64,000 bases of DNA, taken from positions 62,001-126,000 of the forward strand of contig JAJDWA010000034.1 in the NCBI GenBank assembly GCA_022825825.1. The letters run 5' to 3'. A program made the translations under genes and the position numbers. The stretch comes from Candidatus Poribacteria bacterium (GTDB lineage Bacteria; Poribacteria; WGA-4E; WGA-3G). Positions 1 through 7,141 of this stretch are shown piece after piece; the first letter of the stretch is position 1; each line of letters opens with the position of its first letter. The notes beneath the pieces were generated by a model. That model had not been told where the DNA came from and searched no databases. It saw only the letters and a list, made by a program, of their open reading frames with translations.

Positions 1-1
1 G

Positions 2-169
2 GAATGGGTTATCAATCAGTCCTGCGTAAAGACTGATAAACGCAGCGGCATCGTCAACGATCCTAATCGTGCGAATGATCCACAGTATATTGTGCGGTTG
101 CTTGGGCAGGTGATTACTGTGAGCTTAGAGACGGTGGATATTGTTGGGGGTTTGCCTGGGTTGGAATAG
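2..169 (+). CDS. C-terminal tail of a type ISP restriction-modification / COG4889-type helicase (5' end outside window)
   Basis: An open frame enters from the left edge and stops at 167-169, giving 55 residues. It reads EWVINQSCVKTDKRSGIVND, then a DPxYIVRLLGQVITVSLETV segment. This is the extreme C-terminal pattern I know from type ISP restriction-modification enzymes and related COG4889 helicase/methylase proteins (WVI-Q-xVKTDKRSGI-NDPN, then a helix ending ITVSLETV-IV). These are single-chain enzymes with nuclease, helicase and N6-adenine methylase modules that protect against phage. Only the tail is visible, so activity cannot be judged. The nearby VapC module suggests a small defence/stability region continuing to the left. 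Confidence 0.6.
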   Translation, partial: EWVINQSCVKTDKRSGIVNDPNRANDPQYIVRLLGQVITVSLETVDIVGGLPGLE

Positions 170-323
170 TCCGCACGTGCCGTGTGCTGTAATCTGTATT
201 TCTTGATTCTCTCTGTGGAATATGGTATTATTTTGTAAACGGTTGATTCTGATGGCGCAAGTTGGAAGAATTTCCGTAAAAGATAATGGTACATAGGTAA
301 TTGCGGAGATTAGCAAATCCAAC

Positions 324-728
324 ATGTCAAACGTAAAAATCAAGTGGCTTATATACACGGTTCTCGTAGGACTAATTCCTGTTCTTTCACGAGCATTGAT
401 ATGGTTCATATCCCAAAATCGAACTATGGACTTTTTCAACGCTGCCGATTTTGTGGTGTTTGGATTGATTCTGCATATATCTAATATCAACGAGATAGAA
501 CATTTTGATGATCCAGAAAGGTCATGGAAAACAACGCATAATGGAATTTCGATTGCCTTTATATCATTTTATAGTGTTTTATTCGCTTGTTCCTTATTAG
601 GGCAATCGAACCCAGGGTTAATTGATATGGGAGCAATGAAATATGCTGCTATAGCTTTAAGTCTCACATCATTTGGCATCAGTTACTCTGTATATCGCAG
701 AATCGCAAAACTAAGACAAGACACATAG
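324..728 (+). CDS. small polytopic membrane protein, unknown function
   Basis: This 134-residue protein has about four hydrophobic segments: roughly residues 8-28, 42-54, 72-92 and 104-122. A charged stretch (EIEHFDDPERSWKT) lies between the second and third, and the C-terminus is basic (RRIAKLRQDT). The ATG at 324 is the natural first start, but its ribosome binding site is weak. I do not recognise the family. It sits between the restriction-type tail and another small membrane protein. The preceding bases 170-323 contain nothing I can identify. Confidence 0.6.
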   Translation: MSNVKIKWLIYTVLVGLIPVLSRALIWFISQNRTMDFFNAADFVVFGLILHISNINEIEHFDDPERSWKTTHNGISIAFISFYSVLFACSLLGQSNPGLIDMGAMKYAAIALSLTSFGISYSVYRRIAKLRQDT

Positions 729-804
729 AAATTTTAAAAAATTTAATCTGTTTCTTTTTGTTATTCAATCATTGATAAGGTAAATTCTAATTGAGGAAAA
801 TCAA

Positions 805-939
805 ATGAACACAATAATTGTCGTTACATCTTCACTTTTGGCTGCAGTAGGCATCAGTTTTTCTATCTGGACTCTCATAGATACAAGAAAACGGTATAAT
901 GAAAAACGGACTAAGGGAAAACACCGCGCAGAAGATTAA
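805..939 (+). CDS. 44-residue single-pass membrane miniprotein
   Basis: ATG at 805 is preceded by a GAGGAAA ribosome binding site seven bases upstream, and the frame stops at 937-939. The product begins MNTIIVVTSSLLAAVGISFS, one hydrophobic helix, followed by a strongly basic tail rich in Lys and Arg (TRKRYNEKRTKGKHR). By the positive-inside rule the tail is probably cytoplasmic. It has the general shape of a small membrane regulator or toxin-like peptide, but nothing in the sequence proves either. It is short, so the call rests on the good ribosome binding site and the typical membrane-peptide composition. Confidence 0.5.
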   Translation: MNTIIVVTSSLLAAVGISFSIWTLIDTRKRYNEKRTKGKHRAED

Positions 940-960
940 GAGTCCTATCTATCTGGCAAC

Positions 961-1018
961 CCTATAAATCCTGCCGAATGCAGCATGTGCATTCGGCATT
1001 GATTTAGTGCTTTATAGG
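961..1018. repeat. nested inverted repeat between two small membrane-protein genes
   Basis: TGCCGAATGCA (972-982) and its exact complement TGCATTCGGCA (988-998) form an 11-bp stem with a 5-base loop. An outer pair, CCTATAAA (961-968) and TTTATAGG (1011-1018), encloses it. No T-run follows, so it is not a classic intrinsic terminator. It could be a processing or operator structure ahead of the gene starting at 1040. Confidence 0.5.
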
Positions 1019-1039
1019 TTTTATGGTAAGGTGGTATTT

Positions 1040-1804
1040 ATGGGAATCATAGGCTGGTTAAACGCAAACAGTGGCGCGGTCATAGGGATTGCTATTGGCG
1101 TGTTCGTGATTTTCGCAAGTTACTATGTCTATCTGATGTGGCGGCTACTAAAAGCGAACAACGCGCCGGAAATAGTTGTCTCCTTACGTCTTCACGAAGT
1201 GCACGTTAACCTTGTCCTACTCTGCATAGAAAACATAGGGACAGGCGCAGCTCGTGACCTACAGTTCACAATAAATCCCCCTTCTATACCTAATCTTGAT
1301 ATACCATTTGAGAAGATCGGTTTTCTCCAAAATGGGATTGCCTACTTTGAACAGGGACGAAAGATAGAACAGTTTATCGTAAGCGTAACAAACAAGTTAG
1401 ATGAATTAAAACAGACACCTTTTGAGGTTGCTATTACGTATAGAGATTCAGTTAATCATAAACATGAGCGTGCTTTTCATCTTGATTTTGGTGTGAACGA
1501 AGGCATGGCACAGATTGGCAAACCGCCGCTTTTTGAGATAGCCGAAGCTGTCAAGGACATTAAGAAGGACCTACACAATGTAACCACTGGCATCCGTAAA
1601 CCCGTTATTCTTACGGAATCAGCGTCTGAGCATCGCATACGGAATCATACTGACTTTTTGGAGAGTCGGATAAGCGAATTCCCTCCTAATATTCAAGAGA
1701 GAATTTTACAGAAATTAGAATTTTTTATTGATGATCAAGATCGGGAAATGCGTGAAAAATCGCGGAATGATGAGGACACAACTTCAGACGAGAATTCGTC
1801 ATAA
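1040..1804 (+). CDS. membrane-anchored protein with a cytoplasmic/peripheral domain, unknown function
   Basis: I choose the ATG at 1040 because AAGGTGG lies five bases upstream; an in-frame ATG at 1007 has no such site. The 254-residue product has one N-terminal transmembrane helix (about residues 10-33, GIAIGVFVIFASYYVYLMW). A soluble domain of beta-strand character follows, then a charged coil and a very acidic/basic C-terminus (DQDREMREKSRNDEDTTSDE). The composition resembles small bacterial proteins that hang a beta domain on a single helix. I do not recognise a named family. It ends 16 bases before the first antitoxin-like gene and may be co-transcribed with it. Confidence 0.6.
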   Translation: MGIIGWLNANSGAVIGIAIGVFVIFASYYVYLMWRLLKANNAPEIVVSLRLHEVHVNLVLLCIENIGTGAARDLQFTINPPSIPNLDIPFEKIGFLQNGIAYFEQGRKIEQFIVSVTNKLDELKQTPFEVAITYRDSVNHKHERAFHLDFGVNEGMAQIGKPPLFEIAEAVKDIKKDLHNVTTGIRKPVILTESASEHRIRNHTDFLESRISEFPPNIQERILQKLEFFIDDQDREMREKSRNDEDTTSDENSS

Positions 1805-1820
1805 ATAGGAGATGAAATAG

Positions 1821-2051
1821 ATGACAGTTACAGTTCATATCTTCCCCGATGAACAGTTATTATTGGAAGTTCCTGACGAGACAAATGCAGTACTAACACA
1901 CAACAATTCGCAATTATCAGTTGATGAACGTATGGCTCTATTGGAACAGATTGCAGACAAATTTATGGAATTTGTCGGTCCTGATTTCCAACCGTTATCT
2001 GATTACGCTATAAGTCGTGAAAGCATATATGAAGGTCATCCGAAACTATGA
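1821..2051 (+). CDS. putative VapB-like antitoxin, first of two tandem copies
   Basis: This 76-residue acidic protein has a beta-like N-terminus (TVTVHIFPDEQLLLEVPDET), a central helix, and a C-terminal SDYAISRESIYEGHP segment. The same C-terminal motif, with two substitutions, ends the next gene, which directly precedes a PIN-domain toxin. In VapBC systems the antitoxin C-terminus wraps the PIN active site, so this short conserved tail is the natural toxin-binding element; that is inference here. AGGAG lies upstream of the ATG. No DNA-binding fold can be assigned with confidence from sequence alone. Confidence 0.6.
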   Translation: MTVTVHIFPDEQLLLEVPDETNAVLTHNNSQLSVDERMALLEQIADKFMEFVGPDFQPLSDYAISRESIYEGHPKL

Positions 2052-2082
2052 TTTATCTGAAGAATAAAACGGAGGTGAACAG

Positions 2083-2307
2083 ATGGCACTTGAAGTTTAT
2101 ACCCACTCCAATAACGGTTCGGTTATAGAGATTCCTGACAGCGCTGAAAATGTATCTACAAATAACAACAAACGGTTATCTCTTGAGGAATTTGAGGAAA
2201 TAGCAGATCGGTTAGCGGAATTATCTATGAAAATTCACGGTCCTGATGCCAAGCCGTTATCCGATTATGCGATGAGCCGTGAAAGCATATACGAAGATCA
2301 TCCATAA
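2083..2307 (+). CDS. putative VapB-like antitoxin, second tandem copy
   Basis: This is a 74-residue paralogue of the preceding gene. It shares the V-E-(V/I)-P-D near the N-terminus, an NN(S/K) segment, and an almost identical tail (PLSDYAMSRESIYEDHP). A strong GGAGGTG ribosome binding site precedes the ATG. Its stop codon is only two bases before the VapC start, so translation is probably coupled and this copy is likely the cognate antitoxin. The 31-base gap between the two antitoxin genes makes a tandem duplication the simplest origin. Confidence 0.65.
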   Translation: MALEVYTHSNNGSVIEIPDSAENVSTNNNKRLSLEEFEEIADRLAELSMKIHGPDAKPLSDYAMSRESIYEDHP

Positions 2308-2309
2308 CC

Positions 2310-2753
2310 ATGATTTATCTGGTTGATACCAATATTTTGTTGGGATTTTCATATCCTGCCGATCCACGTTATCAAATCGTTCGACCAGCTACCCGTGAAT
2401 TGCTGGCAAATGGTGACCAATTAAAGACGACATCACAAAATTTTGCTGAATTTTGGAACGTATCGACCCGCCCCGCTGATCGAAATGGTTTTGGACAAGC
2501 ACCACTTGAAACAGTCCCACTATTGCAAGAGTTGGAACAACTTTTCCCGTTGCTGCCAGATTCTGCAAATGTGTATCCCGTATGGAGACAGCTTGTTGTA
2601 GACTATGAGGTGTTAGGTGCTAAAGTTCACGATGCGCGGTTGGTCGCAGCAATGATTTTTCACGGCGTGAAACATATCTTGACTTTCGACACAGCAGACT
2701 TTACCCGCTATGCTTCCGAAGGAATTGTACCTGTCAATCCAGCGGCAGTTTAG
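2310..2753 (+). CDS. vapC: PIN-domain ribonuclease toxin, VapC family
   Basis: A 147-residue PIN domain. The acidic metal-binding residues are visible: D6 in YLVDTNIL, E47 in NFAEFWN, D108 in HDARLVA, and D127 or D130 in FDTADF. VapC toxins are Mg2+-dependent endoribonucleases, usually cutting tRNA or rRNA loops, held inactive by their antitoxin. The full domain and all acidic positions are present, so the toxin looks intact. It forms an operon with the two antitoxin-like genes upstream and converges on the dioxygenase gene 22 bases away. Confidence 0.85.
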   Translation: MIYLVDTNILLGFSYPADPRYQIVRPATRELLANGDQLKTTSQNFAEFWNVSTRPADRNGFGQAPLETVPLLQELEQLFPLLPDSANVYPVWRQLVVDYEVLGAKVHDARLVAAMIFHGVKHILTFDTADFTRYASEGIVPVNPAAV

Positions 2754-2775
2754 CCAAACCCCTACCCATAAAACA

Positions 2776-3633
2776 TCATTCATCTTCCGGCACAGGTAAC
2801 ACATCACGTTCAACCTCATGCACCTTATCAGGAAAAGTCTTGCCACGAATCCACATCACAGGTTGCCCTCTATACGTTCCGTCCCCTTTTGCCCATTCTG
2901 CCTGTGCACTCAGGTAATGCGAAACATAACTCCGCCGAAACCGAAGGCTATGGTTATCCGTGCTTTTGTGTAGCAGATGACTGTGAAACCAAACGACAGC
3001 CCCGGGAGGCACTTCTACTGCAACACCATCTTCATCGCGTGCACCGCGAGCTAATTTAAATTCGCGTTGTTGTGAACCTTCAAGATCATCATGTTCATGA
3101 ATATCGTGTTTATGGCTACCGGGGATAACGTAAAGACAACCGTTCTCCTTATCCGCTGGGTCAATAGCTGTCCATGTCCCGATGGTCGTTTCCGTCCTGA
3201 ACCTATTCCGAAAATAGAACTTATCTTGATGCCAAGGAAAACCGAGACCGATCTTAGGTGCTTTCCAGATAAACAGATTGTTAATACCGAGGATATCAGG
3301 CCCCATTATATCAACGAGTGGGTCGGTTAAACGCCGATCACGCACCCGCACAAGAAATTCTGGACAGTAACAACTTGGGTGATGAATTTTGTGCATCGCG
3401 TAAATTCCCTGTTCCTCTATCTTTCCATCTCTCACAAGCGCATTCTTATCAATGTGTGCAGACGGAAACGGGCGTTTTCCGTCAACAATATCTTCTGCAA
3501 CTTGACGAAGTGCATCGTTTTCTTCAGATGTAAATACATCTAATCGGACGAGATAACCGTTTTCGTTCCAAAATGAAAGTTCTTCTGCGTTCAAGCCAAA
3601 CAGTCGGTCCTCTGGCGTTGAATTTGTGTTCAT
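2776..3633 (-). CDS. phytanoyl-CoA dioxygenase (PhyH) family protein
   Basis: This 285-residue Fe(II)/2-oxoglutarate dioxygenase shows the proximal H135-x-D137 (FPWHQDKFYF), a distal histidine near residue 222 (LLHKSTDNHS) and downstream arginines suited to binding 2-oxoglutarate. The open frame extends 27 codons further upstream. I choose the ATG at 3633 because AGGAGA sits five bases before it and the extension is not family-like. PhyH homologues hydroxylate diverse lipids and small molecules, so the substrate is unknown. The gene is divergent from the FGGY kinase and has a good promoter at 3705-3733. Confidence 0.88.
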   Translation of the reverse strand: MNTNSTPEDRLFGLNAEELSFWNENGYLVRLDVFTSEENDALRQVAEDIVDGKRPFPSAHIDKNALVRDGKIEEQGIYAMHKIHHPSCYCPEFLVRVRDRRLTDPLVDIMGPDILGINNLFIWKAPKIGLGFPWHQDKFYFRNRFRTETTIGTWTAIDPADKENGCLYVIPGSHKHDIHEHDDLEGSQQREFKLARGARDEDGVAVEVPPGAVVWFHSHLLHKSTDNHSLRFRRSYVSHYLSAQAEWAKGDGTYRGQPVMWIRGKTFPDKVHEVERDVLPVPEDE

Positions 3634-3704
3634 CGTATCTCCTGTTTCAATGTATAATTTGGGGAAAATCCTTAAGCTTTGTTGGTTCATAATCACCTGC
3701 AAAG

Positions 3705-3734
3705 ATAGTAACATTTTTGACGTAAAAAGTCAAA
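3705..3734 (-). promoter_or_regulatory. sigma70-type promoter of the PhyH gene with overlapping inverted repeat
   Basis: On the minus strand TTGACT (3728-3733), a 17-base spacer and TACTAT (3705-3710) form a promoter reading into the PhyH gene. The palindrome TTTGAC-N7-GTCAAA (3716-3721 and 3729-3734) covers the -35 box and spacer, a natural position for a repressor operator. No regulator gene is adjacent. Confidence 0.6.
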
Positions 3735-3819
3735 TTATGCACAGTCCGATAAACAGATTCCTTGCATTAAAAAGAAATTTATATTATGATGTTCACATCC
3801 CGAATGAAGGAGAAAAAGA

Positions 3820-5325
3820 ATGAGTTTATTGGGTATTGATGTCGGCACAACAGGATGTAAAGTCATCGCGTTCCGAGAGGATGGCGAAATCCTTGCGCAA
3901 GCCTACGGCGAGTATCCGTTGATACACCTACAACCCGGTTGGTCAGAACTGGATTCAAACGTCGTCTGGGAAAAAGTTTCCAACGGAATTCGCGAGGTTA
4001 CCGCACAAACAAAATCAGATCCTATTGAGGCAATTAGTGTTGCATCACAAGGCGAGGCAGTAACACCCGTTTGGGGTAACTGCGATGTGCTTGCAAACGC
4101 TATTACCACTTTCGATTCCCGCACCACAGGTATCTGTGAGGAAATATTACAAGATATAAGTCCTTTAGAGGTGATGCAAATTACTGGCATGCCACCGAGT
4201 AATATTCACACACTTGCAAAACTGGTATGGATCCAACGGAATCAGCCAGAAATATATAAAGAGGTATGGAAGTTTTTCGGTTTTGAAGATTTTGTTAATT
4301 TCAGGTTAGGCGTGCAACTTGCGGTGGACTATTCTCTTGCAGCCCGCACCATGTGCTTTGACATTATCAACAAATGCTGGTCAGAAAAAATGCTCGGTTT
4401 AGCGGATATTGACGTATCACTTTTGCCAGACACAGTGCCTTCAGGCACAATTATCGGTGAATTAGGCACGAAAGTTGCCGGAGAACTCAATCTTCCCAAA
4501 GGAGTCGTTGTTGTGGCAGGTGGACATGACCAACCGTGTGGTGCGTTGGGTGCTGGTATCATTCGCGGTGGTGAACTCATGGACGCGACAGGCACTGTGG
4601 AATGCATCGCTCCTGCTTTTCCTGAACCCGTAGCCAATCAACAGATGATAGATGGAAATTTTTCTTGCTATCCTCATGTTGTTGAAGGACTCTATGTTAC
4701 GTTAGGATTTGTTTCCAGTGGTGGCGTTGTGTTGAGATGGTTCCGAGACACCTTAGCACAAGCAGAAGTCGCGCAAGCTGCTGCAGAAGAACGCGACGTT
4801 TATGACATCCTGCTTGAAGATATACCCGATACTCCGGGAACTGCTATGTTGCTGCCGCACTTTACCGGTTCTGGAACGCCGCATCTCGATCTTGAGTCGA
4901 AGGGTGCAATTGTGGGATTGACACTTTCCACAACTAAAGGTGAACTTGTCAAAGCGATCCTTGAAGGGATCAGTTACGAAATAAAACAGAATCTCACAAT
5001 GTTGGAAGATGCTGGTGTAGAGATAAATGAGGTCCGTGCCATTGGTGGTGGTGCAAAATCAGAAAAATGGCTACAACTCAAAGCAGATATGTTCAATAAA
5101 AAGGTCATCGCGCTTGACATATCGGAAGGTGTCTGTCTCGGAACCGCTATCTTATCGGGAACGGCAATAGGTAAGTATAGTTCAATTGAAGAGGCTGTTG
5201 ACCTGTTAGTCAAACCACAAAAGGTTTACCATCCCCGTGAAGAAATAGCACAACAGTACGATGAAAAGTTAAAAGTTTATGAGCAGATTTACCCTGCACT
5301 TCGTGACCTGAATGATCAATTGTAA
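3820..5325 (+). CDS. FGGY-family carbohydrate kinase, probably xylulokinase-like
   Basis: This 501-residue protein has the two-domain FGGY architecture. The N-terminal phosphate-binding loop is LLGIDVGTTGCKVIAF, the likely catalytic Asp is D237 in GGHDQPCGALGAG, and the C-terminal adenosine-binding region contains AIGGGAKSEKWLQLKADMF. FGGY kinases phosphorylate free sugars such as xylulose, glycerol, ribulose or fuculose with ATP. Overall form and length are nearest xylulokinase, but the substrate cannot be fixed from sequence. A GAAGGAG site precedes the ATG. The downstream ROK kinase and GmhA-like isomerase point to sugar phosphorylation and isomerisation. Confidence 0.82.
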   Translation: MSLLGIDVGTTGCKVIAFREDGEILAQAYGEYPLIHLQPGWSELDSNVVWEKVSNGIREVTAQTKSDPIEAISVASQGEAVTPVWGNCDVLANAITTFDSRTTGICEEILQDISPLEVMQITGMPPSNIHTLAKLVWIQRNQPEIYKEVWKFFGFEDFVNFRLGVQLAVDYSLAARTMCFDIINKCWSEKMLGLADIDVSLLPDTVPSGTIIGELGTKVAGELNLPKGVVVVAGGHDQPCGALGAGIIRGGELMDATGTVECIAPAFPEPVANQQMIDGNFSCYPHVVEGLYVTLGFVSSGGVVLRWFRDTLAQAEVAQAAAEERDVYDILLEDIPDTPGTAMLLPHFTGSGTPHLDLESKGAIVGLTLSTTKGELVKAILEGISYEIKQNLTMLEDAGVEINEVRAIGGGAKSEKWLQLKADMFNKKVIALDISEGVCLGTAILSGTAIGKYSSIEEAVDLLVKPQKVYHPREEIAQQYDEKLKVYEQIYPALRDLNDQL

Positions 5326-5350
5326 TTGGTTACAACAGTCTATCTATGAA

Positions 5351-5380
5351 TTGTGGGAAAGCTTATAAGCCTGATATAAT
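5351..5380 (+). promoter_or_regulatory. promoter giving a probable leaderless mRNA for the ROK kinase
   Basis: TTGTGG (5351-5356), an 18-base spacer and a perfect TATAAT (5375-5380) precede the ROK kinase. Only six bases separate the -10 box from the ATG at 5387, so transcription should start at or next to the A of the start codon. No ribosome binding site is present, which is consistent with a leaderless transcript. Confidence 0.6.
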
Positions 5381-5386
5381 GCGACT

Positions 5387-6340
5387 ATGAAAAAACACGT
5401 CGTAGGAATAGACATCGGCGGCACGAAACTCGCGACCGTTGTGGCAGATGATTCGGGGAACATCCTTAGCAAAGTTCGGAGACCAACACGCGCAGATAAG
5501 GGGCCAGAATACGCTATCAACTTACTTTTTGAGATGGTGTACGAAACTGTAGATCAAACAGGACTGGAACAGAAGGCAATTTCAGCAATAGGTGTGAGTT
5601 GTGGCGGTCCATTGGACACAGAAACTGGCATAGTCTATTCGCCACCGAATTTGCCCGGATGGGATGCGTTTCCACTCAAAGCACGACTTGAATCAGAGTT
5701 TAATATCCCTGCCGTAATAGAAAATGATGCGAATGCATGCGCGCTTGCTGAATATCGATTCGGCGGTGGCAGAGGGTATAATTCGGTACTCTATATGACA
5801 ATGAGTACTGGTATCGGTGGGGGTATTGTAATCAATGGACAGATTTACCACGGTGCCAACGACAGTGCTGGCGAAGTTGGTCACCAAATTCTTCTACCCG
5901 ATGGTCCATTATGCGGATGCGGTAAGCGTGGATGTTTGGAGGCGCTCTGCTCAGGGCCGGCTATAGCACGCCGTGCCAAGGAAGCAATTCAGAAGGAATC
6001 AAACACTACAATCCTTACACTTACAGATGGGCGCATTGACGCTGTAAAATCAGAACACGTGCTTGCAGCAGCACGTCAAGGGGACATGTTGGCACAGAAG
6101 TTAGTTGACGAAACCGCATATTACATGGGATGGGGCATTGCCAACGTTGTCAACATCTTAAACCCAGATATTGTTCTGTTGGGAACGATCGCGATCGCTG
6201 CGGAAGACCTTCTGCTTGAACCGATTCGAAAGACTGTATCAAACTTTGCAATGGTGCGTCCTGCTGAAGCGGTTAAAATAATGCCTGCACAGTTAGGAGA
6301 TTCATTAGGCGACCTCGCCGCCATTGCGTTGGTTATCTGA
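5387..6340 (+). CDS. ROK-family sugar kinase, glucokinase-like
   Basis: This 317-residue protein carries the ATP-binding GIDIGGTKLATVVAD at the N-terminus, the ENDANACALAEYRFG segment with the catalytic Asp region, STGIGGGIV, and the ROK zinc signature (GEVGHQ followed by CGCGKRGCLE). The signature cysteines are intact. ROK kinases phosphorylate glucose, mannose, fructose, N-acetylglucosamine or N-acetylmannosamine, and closest general resemblance is to glucokinases. It follows the FGGY kinase by 61 bases but has its own consensus -10 box placed for a leaderless message, so it is probably transcribed separately as well. Confidence 0.88.
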   Translation: MKKHVVGIDIGGTKLATVVADDSGNILSKVRRPTRADKGPEYAINLLFEMVYETVDQTGLEQKAISAIGVSCGGPLDTETGIVYSPPNLPGWDAFPLKARLESEFNIPAVIENDANACALAEYRFGGGRGYNSVLYMTMSTGIGGGIVINGQIYHGANDSAGEVGHQILLPDGPLCGCGKRGCLEALCSGPAIARRAKEAIQKESNTTILTLTDGRIDAVKSEHVLAAARQGDMLAQKLVDETAYYMGWGIANVVNILNPDIVLLGTIAIAAEDLLLEPIRKTVSNFAMVRPAEAVKIMPAQLGDSLGDLAAIALVI

Positions 6341-6347
6341 TACATTA

Positions 6348-6454
6348 TTTAATAGTAAAGCTTAGAAATAAAAACACACTTTCGCCCGCGGTAGACACGG
6401 TTTCCTAACCGTGCTGGTGCAAAGTGTCTCATTAATTCTAAGATCCACCATAAG
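6348..6454. repeat. MITE-like element with imperfect terminal inverted repeats and a GGTTTCCTAACC core
   Basis: The left end runs from 6348 (AATAGTAAAGCTTAGAA) and the right end is 6432-6453 (TTAATTCTAAGATCCACC), an imperfect inverted pair. The ends match those of the element at 20702-20843. The centre holds CACGGTT-TCCT-AACCGTG (6396-6413), a 7-bp stem containing the dispersed core GGTTTCCTAACC (6399-6410). It lies between the ROK kinase and the isomerase. No coding potential is visible. Confidence 0.6.
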
Positions 6455-6469
6455 TTTGGAGAAAACAAA

Positions 6470-7033
6470 GTGGAGCGAATCCAAAAATATATTTCACATT
6501 TACAAGGTGTATTAGAACGGTTAAAACTGGAAGATGTGCATGATTCCATAGATGTGATCATGGATGCCTACCATGCCGACAAACAAATTTTTGTTATCGG
6601 CAACGGGGGCAGCGCATCAACCGCATCCCACCTCGCATGTGATCTGGGCAAAGGCACAAGTATTGTTGGTAAACCTCGGTTTAAAGTAATTAGTTTAACA
6701 GATAACGTTGCGACAATGACAGCGTGGTCTAATGATGTCTCTTACGAGGATGTTTTCGTTGAACAACTCAAAAATCTTGTTCACCCAGAAGATGTTGTGA
6801 TAGGCATCAGTGCAAGTGGCAATTCTGAGAATGTTATCCGTGCAATGCAGCACGCTGTTGACATCGGGTGCAAAACTATCGGATGGAGCGGGTTTGGCGG
6901 TGGAAAATTAGCAACAATTTGTGATGTCAACGTTGTTGTTGATAGTGACCAATATGGCCCCGTTGAAGATGTCCATCTCATTTTAAACCATATCCTGCAC
7001 GCATGGATTAAGGAGGAATTCTCAGCATCATAA
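6470..7033 (+). CDS. gmhA: SIS-domain phosphosugar isomerase, GmhA-like
   Basis: This 187-residue single SIS domain has the phosphosugar loop VIGNGGSASTASHLACDL and a second SIS block (VIGISASGNSENVIRAM). Length and sequence match sedoheptulose-7-phosphate isomerase GmhA, which makes D-glycero-D-manno-heptose 7-phosphate for LPS core or surface-glycan heptose. It starts at a GTG (6470) with GGAG upstream, and no better start exists. GmhA supply of heptose would fit an LPS-bearing organism, supported by the LptD homologue elsewhere in the window. A different phosphosugar substrate is possible because the neighbours are general sugar kinases. Confidence 0.8.
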   Translation: MERIQKYISHLQGVLERLKLEDVHDSIDVIMDAYHADKQIFVIGNGGSASTASHLACDLGKGTSIVGKPRFKVISLTDNVATMTAWSNDVSYEDVFVEQLKNLVHPEDVVIGISASGNSENVIRAMQHAVDIGCKTIGWSGFGGGKLATICDVNVVVDSDQYGPVEDVHLILNHILHAWIKEEFSAS

Positions 7034-7039
7034 CATTTC

Positions 7040-7069
7040 TTGACACACTAACTACTTTTAAGGTATACT
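7040..7069 (+). promoter_or_regulatory. sigma70-type promoter of the NfeD/flotillin operon
   Basis: A perfect TTGACA (7040-7045), an 18-base spacer and TATACT (7064-7069) lie 72 bases before the first NfeD start. No other strong promoter is seen before the terminator at 11720, so genes 7142-11705 are probably one transcript. Confidence 0.65.
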
Positions 7070-7141
7070 AATAGCAAAGTTCATTATCCACTAATCAGAA
7101 AATATTGCGGTGCAATTCATATTAATCAGGAGTGCTGGAAG

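Noticed and set aside
125..490. Minus-strand frame of 121 codons opposite the restriction tail and the 324 gene
   Set aside because: It overlaps two better-supported plus-strand frames and has no recognisable domain or ribosome site.
3091..3533. Plus-strand frames within the PhyH gene
   Set aside because: Antisense shadows without ribosome sites; the minus-strand PhyH frame has conserved catalytic motifs.
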